Shown piece by piece: positions 1 to 7,708 of a stretch of DNA of 20,478 nucleotides. The translations under genes and the position numbers were made by a program. Origin of the DNA: CAYXVB01 sp964467785. GTDB taxonomy: Bacteria; Bdellovibrionota; UBA1018. The stretch lies in contig CAYXVB010000057.1 in NCBI GenBank assembly GCA_964467785.1, positions 1-20,478 on the forward strand, in the 5' to 3' direction. Position 1 is the stretch's first letter; each line of letters begins with the position of its first letter. The notes beneath the pieces are model-generated. The model searched no databases. It worked only from the letters and a program-made list of their open reading frames with translations, and was not told the origin of the DNA.

Positions 1-117
1 TAGACTTGGGCCTGCTACGTACTTCTAAGAGGAAATACTTTTGTTACGCCCGACAATCTTTCCAATAAGGGGCGCTGATCACAAATCGCCGCCCAGCAGG
101 CATGCCGCTAGGAATCC

Positions 118-145
118 TTGCCGAATTAGCAAATTCGCTCATAAT
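118..145 (+). promoter_or_regulatory. Predicted promoter of the acyl-reductase operon, probably leaderless
   Basis: A -35-like TTGCCG (118-123) and a -10-like CATAAT (140-145) are separated by 16 bases. The -10 ends six bases before the ATG at 152, so transcription would start at or next to the start codon. No Shine-Dalgarno sequence precedes that ATG. An inverted repeat, GAATT-AGCA-AATTC (123-136), fills much of the spacer and could be a repressor operator. The rest of positions 1-117 holds nothing I recognise. The promoter call is inferred from hexamer matches and geometry only. Confidence 0.5.
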
Positions 146-151
146 TGAAAT

Positions 152-1438
152 ATGGAAATCAATTTAGACGCTTTCAAACACCCGCAGATCCGCAGGCTGT
201 TTATCGCGCAATTACTATCTCAGATCTGTGACCGGCTCTTGCTCGTTTCGGTGCTTTGGGTCATCTCGTCCAGCCCCAACCCCGAACTTGCCCCTTGGTT
301 TATCTGCGTGGGTGCGCTTCCTCACCTGCTTCTTTTGCGGACGACTCCAGCTTACATTTCTAGAACGGGATCCCTGAAGACGGTCATCGGCACCGATCTG
401 ATTCGAGGCGCGATCTTCTTACTGAGTATCCCGTTGTTCGCTTATTTTCAGTTACGTGGGGACTTGGCTCACTTGCAGTTGGCGACGCTTTTCGTCATCT
501 ATCTGCTGACCAATGTCTTTGCGGTTCCCTTCAACTCGGCCATCCTGATTCTGCCCACGGAGTTGGAATTAGCGCCCGAGCTTCAGCAAAAGGCAACCGC
601 GATGATCGAAGCCTGCTTCTCCATCGCATCGGTCATCGCGCCGCTCTTTTCCGTCTTGGCCTACGCAGGGCTGGGATTGCCCGGCGTGATCGCGATCAAT
701 GGGTGCAGCTATCTTTTGGCCGCTTGGATCGAGAAGGGCATCGTCACTTCTGAGCAAAGATCGCCTATTCAGGACTCTGGATCCCAAGCGCAGCCCAAGC
801 TCGGGACATTCTTCGTGGACCTTTATCGCCGCGACCGACTCCTTCCCTACCTTTTGGGAGGCTTTTTCATTCTCAATCTGTTTTTAGGGCCCCTTCTCGC
901 CCTCATCCCTCTTTATGCGAAACACGTCTACCAAGGCACGTTGTCCACGGTAGGACTATTGGAGACCGCTCTCGGTTGCGGCACCGTGGCAGGAGCGTTG
1001 CTTGTAGCCATGTACTCAGGCTCGCGCATCCATCAGACCACGTCGCTACTCAAGTGGGTCAGCGCATTCCTTATCCTAGACAGCGCTGCCTATCTTGCCT
1101 TTTGCGCCTCGAAAAGCGTCGCGGTGAGCAGTGCCGCCCTTGTCCTACTTGGCTTTGCGCTATCCGTCGCAAACGTCCTGATTATCACTCTGTTTCAGCG
1201 ACGAGCCCTGGCCGGAGAGCTACCCGCGATCATGAGCGCCGTAAACGCCATCAGCGTCGCTACCTTGCCGCTGTCGATGGCGGGAGTAGGCCTCCTGATA
1301 AAAGCTGGTAGTCCCGATGGAATCCAACAAATCGGGATTGCGCTCGCGCTTTGTGCAGCGCTCTCTTTGGCCGGGCTCATCGGCTTTCCCGTGTTTTTCA
1401 ATTTGCCCAAAGGGATTCGAGTGAGGGTAGGTGAATGA
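152..1438 (+). CDS. MFS-type efflux transporter (MFS_3/EntS-like)
   Basis: This encodes a 428-residue, very hydrophobic protein with about 10-12 predicted membrane helices spread over its length and a more polar linker near residues 200-225. This is the usual two-halves layout of the major facilitator superfamily. The short N-terminal arm before the first helix and the overall pattern recall the MFS_3 group of siderophore and drug exporters, but the substrate cannot be read from sequence. It is the first gene of the operon. Its stop overlaps the start of the GNAT gene as ATGA (1435-1438), so it is translationally coupled to the acyl-activating enzymes. That context suggests it exports their product. 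The ATG at 152 has no Shine-Dalgarno site but sits directly after a promoter. Family call is good; substrate and direction are inferred. Confidence 0.8.
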   Translation: MEINLDAFKHPQIRRLFIAQLLSQICDRLLLVSVLWVISSSPNPELAPWFICVGALPHLLLLRTTPAYISRTGSLKTVIGTDLIRGAIFLLSIPLFAYFQLRGDLAHLQLATLFVIYLLTNVFAVPFNSAILILPTELELAPELQQKATAMIEACFSIASVIAPLFSVLAYAGLGLPGVIAINGCSYLLAAWIEKGIVTSEQRSPIQDSGSQAQPKLGTFFVDLYRRDRLLPYLLGGFFILNLFLGPLLALIPLYAKHVYQGTLSTVGLLETALGCGTVAGALLVAMYSGSRIHQTTSLLKWVSAFLILDSAAYLAFCASKSVAVSSAALVLLGFALSVANVLIITLFQRRALAGELPAIMSAVNAISVATLPLSMAGVGLLIKAGSPDGIQQIGIALALCAALSLAGLIGFPVFFNLPKGIRVRVGE

Positions 1439-2604
1439 CAGCAAAATGGCAGGTGGAGCGCGCTCGCATCGAAGACGTAGAACACCTGATACGTCTCTAC
1501 ACTTTAGTCTATGGCAACACCTATCCAGTAAAATACGGCGTCGATCCCGAAGCGGCTCGGTCCGCCATCCTGTCGCCGGAAGTCCACTGGTACATCGTTC
1601 GCGACCCCTCAAATCAAAGACCGATCGCCTCCATTATTATTGATCTCGACGTCAATGCGAAACTGGGGAGAGTCATCGCCCTTTTGGTGCATCCGGACTT
1701 CTCCGGAAAAGGGCTCGCCTCCCAATTGCTGGCCACAGGTTGCACTGAAGTTTACCAAAGCGATGAGCGTATCAATTCGCTCTATGCCACGACCCGGACG
1801 AATTCGATCAGTCCTCAACAGGTCTTTCTTAAGAACGGCTTCCACCCTTTCGGGATCTTCCCGAATTCGCATAAATTGAGGCAATATGAAACACTCACGC
1901 TTTTTGTGCGGCATCGCCCCGGAATATTAGAGCGCCGCCAGAAGGTCGAGTCCGCCCCCGAGGGGTTAAGAGGCTTGCTTTCGATCATTCAAAATCAATA
2001 TGGGATTGAAACGACCACTCGCCTCATCGAATCCCCGAAACGCTCCATCAGGGAAATGCCCGATGGGGATCTGGACCTTCGATTCGAATTCATATTTGCC
2101 CCGAAATTCGTTCAACGGCGATTTCTTGAAAAATTCAACGACCCCTATGATCGGTTCTTTCCGTTTCACAAACCGAATTTCCTGATCGTATCCGCCAACG
2201 GCGATATCGAGGCCTACGCCCATGTCAATAAGCAGGACCACTACTGCGCCATCGTCGGAATGAATGTTCCCATTTATTCACTGCAAAAGAGCGCCTCGGC
2301 GCTCTTGGACCGCCTTAAGGAATATGGAATATCCTACATCGAGCTCCTACTGGGCTTGGAGCACGGAAGGTCCATCGACACCGCGATCGCGGAAGGCTTT
2401 GTCCCTTCCGCCATCTACCCCGCGATGCGTGAAAATGCCGCGGGCGAAATGCAGGATTTCGTCATTTTGTCGCGCACATCGGAGCCTTTGAACTTTCGCG
2501 GAATGGCGATCGATTCGCGCTTCAAGCCTTTTATCGACCAGTACCTGCAACTCTGGAAAAAACAGGCGCTAGAGAGCCTTGAGGTGATCGATGGCAACGA
2601 ATAA
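1435..2604 (+). CDS. Tandem GNAT-like acyltransferase of the operon
   Basis: This encodes 389 residues. The N-terminal ~160 residues form a GNAT N-acyltransferase domain: a strand reading VIALLVHPDF is followed by the acetyl-CoA-loop motif A as SGKGLA, and later a KNGFHPFG element typical of the last strand. The C-terminal ~210 residues are unfamiliar. They contain a second GNAT-like pattern (YIELLLGLE, then IAEGFVPSAIYPAMR), so I read the protein as two GNAT folds in tandem, the second probably degenerate. The start overlaps the MFS stop by 4 bp, and the gene overlaps luxE by 14 bp, which argues for coupled expression. A role in N- or O-acylating the pathway product, or in handling the acyl donor, is inferred from context only. 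Acyl donor and acceptor are unknown. Confidence 0.6.
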   Translation: MTAKWQVERARIEDVEHLIRLYTLVYGNTYPVKYGVDPEAARSAILSPEVHWYIVRDPSNQRPIASIIIDLDVNAKLGRVIALLVHPDFSGKGLASQLLATGCTEVYQSDERINSLYATTRTNSISPQQVFLKNGFHPFGIFPNSHKLRQYETLTLFVRHRPGILERRQKVESAPEGLRGLLSIIQNQYGIETTTRLIESPKRSIREMPDGDLDLRFEFIFAPKFVQRRFLEKFNDPYDRFFPFHKPNFLIVSANGDIEAYAHVNKQDHYCAIVGMNVPIYSLQKSASALLDRLKEYGISYIELLLGLEHGRSIDTAIAEGFVPSAIYPAMRENAAGEMQDFVILSRTSEPLNFRGMAIDSRFKPFIDQYLQLWKKQALESLEVIDGNE

Positions 2605-3775
2605 ATCCGTGGTTCTCCCGCCGGACATCCCGGATACCGGCAAGCTTCCCGCCGTTAGGCTGCTTTGCGAGTCCTCCAAGCCGTACGAGTCGCCCGAAGC
2701 CGTCAAGGCTCTCTTTCTCGAAGCGATGCGCGAGATCTCCCGGTGGCACCTGGAACACAGCGAATTTTACCGCAATCTCTGCGCTATTCGTGGATTTGAC
2801 CCGGAGCAACTCCAGGATGACGATGCGCTGGAACGAATGCCAATGATCCCGGCCGGATTTTTTAAAGCGCATGAGCTTCGCTCCCTTCCCTTAGAGAAAA
2901 TCTCGCTGACGCTCACCTCATCAGGGACGACAGGTCAAAAATCACAAATGTTCTTTGACAACTGGTCCATTCGATCCCCCCAAAGGATGGTTGAGTTCAT
3001 TTTCAATCACTACGGATGGAGCACTCCAGAGAAGCCCGTAAACTATCTGTTATCTACTTATGAAGTGGAGCCCGACTCGAAGCTTGGAACCGCCTATACG
3101 GATAACTTTCTATGCGGTTTTGCGCGGGCCAATCGGATTACCTATATGCTTCGCCGCACGGGAACGGGTTCTCACGAGTTCGACGTTTTTGGCGTGATTC
3201 GCGCTCTCCAGGAATATGAAAAAGAAGGATTGCCGGTCAGGATCTTCGGCTTCCCCGCGTTTCTCCATTTCACCTTGAAACGAATGGCCGATCTGGGGCT
3301 CCCGCCCCTGCGCCTGTCTCCGGATTCGTTGGTCTTCCTGGGAGGCGGCTGGAAAGGCCACGCTGATCAAGCCATTCGGCCGCTTGAGCTCTACGCCAAC
3401 GTCACTCGCCAGCTTGGAATTCCAGACGCGCGCATCCGGGATGGCTTTGGATCCGTCGAACATTGCATTCCCTACGTGGAGTGTCAGAATCACCACTTTC
3501 ACGTCCCGGTTTGGTCAAAAGTCCTCATTCGTGACGTGGCGACACTCGAGGACGCGGGCTACGGACGCCCTGGATTCTTGAATTTCATATCCCCCTACAT
3601 TACCTCCGCGCCTGCTCACAACGTGCTCATGGGCGATCTCGCTCAACTCTATCCACCGGAGGAATGCGGGTGCGGACTGAATCGCCCCTGGTTCGTGGTT
3701 CTCGGGCGGGCCGGTCTAAGTAAGAACAAGAGCTGCGCAATCACGGCTTCGGAACTCCTGAGGGGAATGAAATGA
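2591..3775 (+). CDS. LuxE-type acyl-protein synthetase (acyl-AMP ligase)
   Basis: This encodes 394 residues, close to the ~370 of bioluminescence LuxE. LuxE activates a fatty acid as acyl-AMP, carries it on a C-terminal cysteine and passes it to LuxC. Visible here are the adenylate-forming phosphate-loop motif SSGTTG (110-115), a GGGWKG loop, and a DGFGSVEHC segment in the adenylate-binding region. The C-terminal stretch SKNKSCAITASELL places Cys382 thirteen residues from the end, where LuxE has its acyl-carrying cysteine. The gene overlaps the GNAT gene by 14 bp and the LuxC fusion by 4 bp (ATGA at 3772-3775). A GAGGTGA ribosome site lies just before the ATG. Family assignment is strong. The acid used here is unknown, and no luciferase is present. 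Confidence 0.87.
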   Translation: MATNKSVVLPPDIPDTGKLPAVRLLCESSKPYESPEAVKALFLEAMREISRWHLEHSEFYRNLCAIRGFDPEQLQDDDALERMPMIPAGFFKAHELRSLPLEKISLTLTSSGTTGQKSQMFFDNWSIRSPQRMVEFIFNHYGWSTPEKPVNYLLSTYEVEPDSKLGTAYTDNFLCGFARANRITYMLRRTGTGSHEFDVFGVIRALQEYEKEGLPVRIFGFPAFLHFTLKRMADLGLPPLRLSPDSLVFLGGGWKGHADQAIRPLELYANVTRQLGIPDARIRDGFGSVEHCIPYVECQNHHFHVPVWSKVLIRDVATLEDAGYGRPGFLNFISPYITSAPAHNVLMGDLAQLYPPEECGCGLNRPWFVVLGRAGLSKNKSCAITASELLRGMK

Positions 3776-6384
3776 AGATCCACTATTGGCAAGGGCAGTG
3801 GCTGGACGACGCCGGGTTGGAGCGGATCCTGGCCGAACCGGGTTCGCTCGCGCAGAAACTCGGCTTGGACCGTCGTCGCAGCTTCTCGGTGGATGCGGTA
3901 CTCATTGCCTGCGAGCGCATGGCCCAAACCTTAAGGGAGCCGAATTCGGAGCTCAGTCAGAGCCTGATCCGCATTTTGCGGCACGGCGTGGATAATTTCG
4001 ATCAGGATCAATCGGATCGCGCCGCAGGGGCGATCCTTGAGGAGCTCGCCACCTTTCTTCAGCGTTCGGAATTAGAGACCAAGCTCCGGCGAGAGCTGGG
4101 AATGGGCAGCGCCACGGTCTTTCCTTTCCGTTTGGAGAGGATCGATCCCAGAGTGGAGATCTTCGAATCGTGGACGGCACTTGGACTGCTAGTTCATATC
4201 TCCCCCACTAACTCGCTCAATCTGCCTTTTTTGGCGCTGATCGAGGGATTGCTTTGCGGCAACTTGAACATCGTCAAAGTAGGCAGCGCCGATCACGCTG
4301 ACGCCCTCTTCACCCAGCGGTGCGCGGAGGCCTTGATCCAACATGACCCCTCCGGCCTGCTCAAGGACCTCGTGGCTGTCGTGGCGATTTCCTCCCGCCG
4401 GAAAGATCTGCTAGGGGCGATCCTTAAAGAGGCGGACGGCGTTTCCGTTTGGGGCGGAGAAGAGGCAATTGAGGCCGTACGCTCCCTGGCCCCGCCGAGC
4501 GCCCGGTTCATTGCCTGGGGCCATAAGATCTCCTTTGCCTATTTCGAGAAGAGCAGGCTTTCGGAGAATACGGCGATCCGCGCGCTTGCTCGCGAAATTT
4601 GCAATCTAGAGCAGCAGGCTTGCTCCAGTCCCCAGATCGTCTATTTGGAGACCGATTCGGACGAAACCTTGTTTTCGTTCGCCACGTCCTTGGGCGATTG
4701 CCTGAAGGAACTGAGTCCCACCATTCCACGTTTGGAGCCCGGTCAGGCGGAACGGGCCGAAATCAGCCACACAGTTCTGATGGCCGAAACCGAGCAGGCC
4801 TTGAGGAACACGCGGCACCCCGCGGTGCTTCAGGATACGGGAGGACACTGGAGGATCTTTATCGACGAGATGAATCTCCTACAGGCCTCGCCGCTGTTTC
4901 GATCCATCCGCGTAAAGAAGCTGCGCCGCAGTCAAATTGTCGAGCTCTTGCGCCCCTTCCGCCGCTATTTGCAGACCGTCGGACTCGAGTGCCCACCGAG
5001 CGAGCTGTCCGAACTGACCGACCTCTTCTTCCAGGCAGGGGCTTTGCGAATCACGCGGGTCGGACAGATGGTATCCGGGTATATTGGCGAGCCGCATGAC
5101 GAGGTCTACGCGCTTCAGAGATTTACCCGGCGTGTTAGCGTCGCCTACCCCGAACTGCCCCAAGGGATTTCCGCGCTCAATGAGCGCTCTATCGAAAGCC
5201 CTGAACGGGCCTGGGAAGTCGAAGCACTCAAGGGACTGCCGATCATCGGAAAAAAGGAAGTCGCGCAGCGAAATGCCTTGATTCCAACCGAAGAAGCGCA
5301 AGTTTACTTCAAAAGCGGCGGCTCGAGCGGAGAGCCCGTGCTCTCGGTTTTCAGCTATGATGATTACGACGTCCAGATGAAGCTGGCTTCGCAAGGGCTG
5401 CTTGCGGCGGGACTGGATCCGGCCCGAGATCGCTCAGCAAATTTATTTTTTGCCGGCGGGCTCTATGGCGGTTTTTTGAGCTTTTTTTCCATCCTTTCTC
5501 AACTTCGGGCCGTCCAAATCCCGATCGCGGCCCTGCCTGATCTGAAGCTGGTCGGACAATGGATAGTGCGTTGCAAAGTAAATACCCTCTTGGGAATGCC
5601 CAGCTACATCTGGAATCTCCTTGTCGAAAATGAGGCGCTCTTTAACGAATACCGAAAGCAAGGGGGCGGCATCCAGAAGATCTTCTATGGGGGCGAGCAC
5701 TTCACGCTTTCGCAACGCCGTCGGATTCAGGAACGATTCGGGATCTCGGTCATCCGGTCGGCCACCTACGGAAGCAATGACATCGGGCCAATCGGGTTTC
5801 AATGCGTCAGTTGCGAAGGATCGGTGCACCACCTTCATGAACGTTTGCAGATTCTTGAGATCCTCAGATTGGATAAAGACGCGCCAGCCGAACCCGGCGA
5901 AGTGGGAAGGTTGATCTTTAGCTCAAGGATCCGCCATGGACAGCAGCTGTTGCGATACGAAATCGGCGATCTGGGAAGGCTAGTGCCGGGGCCCTGCCCG
6001 TGCGGAAGACAGACTTCCCGCTTCGAGCTGTTAGGCCGCTATGGAGACGTATTCCGAGCCGGCGGAGTGTTCTTGAGCTACGAGAAGTTCGCCGCGATAT
6101 TGGGCGACCAAGTCGGAGAGTTCCAGCTGGTGATTTCAAGGGACGTCCTAGATCGCCTGGACCTCAGAGCGAGCCCCTCAACCTCTTCAGCCGACGCGAT
6201 CAACACCGAGACTTTACGTAGCGCTTGTCTCGCGGCGTATCCTGATCTGCGGGAAGTCGTAGAGCACGACCGCACCCTTCACTTCCAAGTGACTGGGGTG
6301 GAGTCGAAGGACCTGGAGCGAACTGCGGGGAGCGGAAAGCTTCGGCACGTGATCGATTCCAGGCCAATAAACCAAAATCACTGA
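3772..6384 (+). CDS. LuxC-type acyl reductase fused to a PaaK-type adenylating domain
   Basis: This encodes 870 residues in two parts. Residues ~1-460 match LuxC, the NADPH-dependent reductase that takes an acyl group onto a cysteine and releases an aldehyde. Evidence is the HISPTNSLN segment (142-150), the NIVKVGSADH element near 166-175, and NLEQQACSSPQ with the predicted catalytic Cys284. Residues ~470-870 are an adenylate-forming domain of the phenylacetate-CoA ligase family: FKSGGSSGEP (513-522), YGSNDIG, LLRYEIGDLG, CPCGR, GRYGDVFRAGG and a C-terminal GSGKLRHVID with the likely catalytic Lys856. LuxC is normally a stand-alone ~480-residue protein, so the fusion is unusual. No stop or frame change lies between the halves. 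AGGGG precedes the ATG. The neighbouring LuxE would supply acyl groups to Cys284. The substrate of the PaaK part is unknown. Confidence 0.87.
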   Translation: MKIHYWQGQWLDDAGLERILAEPGSLAQKLGLDRRRSFSVDAVLIACERMAQTLREPNSELSQSLIRILRHGVDNFDQDQSDRAAGAILEELATFLQRSELETKLRRELGMGSATVFPFRLERIDPRVEIFESWTALGLLVHISPTNSLNLPFLALIEGLLCGNLNIVKVGSADHADALFTQRCAEALIQHDPSGLLKDLVAVVAISSRRKDLLGAILKEADGVSVWGGEEAIEAVRSLAPPSARFIAWGHKISFAYFEKSRLSENTAIRALAREICNLEQQACSSPQIVYLETDSDETLFSFATSLGDCLKELSPTIPRLEPGQAERAEISHTVLMAETEQALRNTRHPAVLQDTGGHWRIFIDEMNLLQASPLFRSIRVKKLRRSQIVELLRPFRRYLQTVGLECPPSELSELTDLFFQAGALRITRVGQMVSGYIGEPHDEVYALQRFTRRVSVAYPELPQGISALNERSIESPERAWEVEALKGLPIIGKKEVAQRNALIPTEEAQVYFKSGGSSGEPVLSVFSYDDYDVQMKLASQGLLAAGLDPARDRSANLFFAGGLYGGFLSFFSILSQLRAVQIPIAALPDLKLVGQWIVRCKVNTLLGMPSYIWNLLVENEALFNEYRKQGGGIQKIFYGGEHFTLSQRRRIQERFGISVIRSATYGSNDIGPIGFQCVSCEGSVHHLHERLQILEILRLDKDAPAEPGEVGRLIFSSRIRHGQQLLRYEIGDLGRLVPGPCPCGRQTSRFELLGRYGDVFRAGGVFLSYEKFAAILGDQVGEFQLVISRDVLDRLDLRASPSTSSADAINTETLRSACLAAYPDLREVVEHDRTLHFQVTGVESKDLERTAGSGKLRHVIDSRPINQNH

Positions 6385-7674
6385 GTGACCCAGCCGATGG
6401 CAAGAATATACTCGATCCAAGAAATCCTTGAAACCGCCCGAGCCCAGTCTCCTTTTTACCGTCAGGCCTTCGCAAAAGTGCCTGAGGGGACGTACCGTCT
6501 GGAAGCTTACCCGATTTTGGATCAAACTGAGTTTTGGAAGGCCAATACTTTTCCGCAGGGCAACCGAGTACTGACTTCGGAAGTGAGCGACGCGCTGGTT
6601 TTTAAGAGCGGCGGGACCACGGGGCGACCCAAATTCTCTCTCTACACGCGCGAGGAATGGGCTTCGTTCACTGAGCTTTTTGGCTGGGGCATGAGTCAGA
6701 GCGCACTTCGAAAAGGCGATCGCGTTGCGAATCTTTTCTACGCAGGCGACCTTTACGCCTCGTTTCTCTTCATCCACGGAAGCCTGGAGCGGGCCTCCTG
6801 CCCCAGCGTCATTTTGCCGCTTTCTGGATCGGCGCCGGTCGACTCGATCGTGCATGCGCTTCAGGAGATCGACACCAATGTTCTGGCCGGGGTTCCCACG
6901 ACGCTCGTTTCGCTGGCGAATTCGATCCAAGCAAAGGGATTAAAGTTCCCTCAAGTGCGGCGAATCTTGTTTGGTGGAGAAGCGCTGTACGAGGACCAGG
7001 CTCGATTCCTCCAGAGCGTTTTTCCAGCTGCCCAATTTCACTCGATCGGATACGCGAGCGTGGATGGCGGACTTCTCGGCTATGCGGACTCAGACTGTGC
7101 CGCGGGCGAACATCGCTGTTTTGAAGACGCTACGATCATGGAAATCGTGGATGAGGCGACTCATGAGCCTATCGAAGAGCCCGCTCGTCCAGGGCGCCTA
7201 CTTCTCACCAATCTGACGCGAAAACTGATGCCCTTGATCCGCTATCCGGTGGGCGATCGGGCCTATTGGATCGATCCCCCGGGGACATCCCATCGCAAGT
7301 TCATGCTGCTTGGACGATCAGAAGAGGCGGCGCGAGTCGGCCCGGCGTCCCTGTATTACGATGACCTACGGATCTTCATTAACGAATGGGCGACGTCGGA
7401 AGGAATTCAAGATCTCAGTGGCTTTCAAATCGTTGTCACTCACGAAGACCAAAAGGACGTGCTGACCCTCAGAATCGGAAGTCCGCAGCCACGGGAAAAT
7501 CGCACGACTCGCCTCGTGGAGGCGCTATTGAATGCCCGGCCGATGCTTCAGGATCTGGTCGATGACGAAATGATCGGCTTTCCCCGCGTGGAATGGTGCG
7601 CCCCCGCCGATCTCAAGGTAAACGCGCGCACTGGCAAACTGCAGCGTGTCTTGGATAGAAGATCGAAAACTTGA
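6385..7674 (+). CDS. PaaK-type adenylate-forming ligase (divergent)
   Basis: This encodes 429 residues of the phenylacetate-CoA ligase/CapK group of adenylating enzymes. Key elements are the phosphate loop FKSGGTTGRP, RILFGGEALYEDQ, GYASVDGGLLG in the adenylate region, LIRYPVGDRA, and a C-terminal NARTGKLQRVLD with the probable catalytic Lys418. It differs from the PaaK half of the preceding protein in two ways. It lacks the CPCGR cysteine pair, and its GRSEEAARVG motif lacks the usual acidic GR-x-D pattern, so its substrate or partner may differ. The GTG at 6385 follows the upstream stop directly; an ATG at 6397 is an alternative, and neither has a strong ribosome site. It is the last gene of the operon, convergent with topA. 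Activation of a carboxylic acid is secure as a family trait; the acid is unknown. Confidence 0.82.
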   Translation: MTQPMARIYSIQEILETARAQSPFYRQAFAKVPEGTYRLEAYPILDQTEFWKANTFPQGNRVLTSEVSDALVFKSGGTTGRPKFSLYTREEWASFTELFGWGMSQSALRKGDRVANLFYAGDLYASFLFIHGSLERASCPSVILPLSGSAPVDSIVHALQEIDTNVLAGVPTTLVSLANSIQAKGLKFPQVRRILFGGEALYEDQARFLQSVFPAAQFHSIGYASVDGGLLGYADSDCAAGEHRCFEDATIMEIVDEATHEPIEEPARPGRLLLTNLTRKLMPLIRYPVGDRAYWIDPPGTSHRKFMLLGRSEEAARVGPASLYYDDLRIFINEWATSEGIQDLSGFQIVVTHEDQKDVLTLRIGSPQPRENRTTRLVEALLNARPMLQDLVDDEMIGFPRVEWCAPADLKVNARTGKLQRVLDRRSKT

Positions 7675-7708
7675 TCCATCGTGGAAATCGTCGACAGGGT
7701 TAAAGGCG

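Noticed and set aside
6214..6930. 238-codon minus-strand frame opposite the LuxC-PaaK/PaaK junction
   Set aside because: It is Arg-rich with no domain and lies opposite two well-supported adenylating domains.
152..7674. A bioluminescence (lux) operon
   Set aside because: LuxC and LuxE homologues are present, but no luciferase subunit or LuxD thioesterase is seen; the operon has its own promoter at 118-145, so a missing upstream part is unlikely.
7525..7708. Open continuation of the topA zero frame through the antisense of the last operon gene
   Set aside because: It has no topoisomerase features and overlaps the convergent gene, while the -1 frame gives a zinc ribbon and a stop at 7709.
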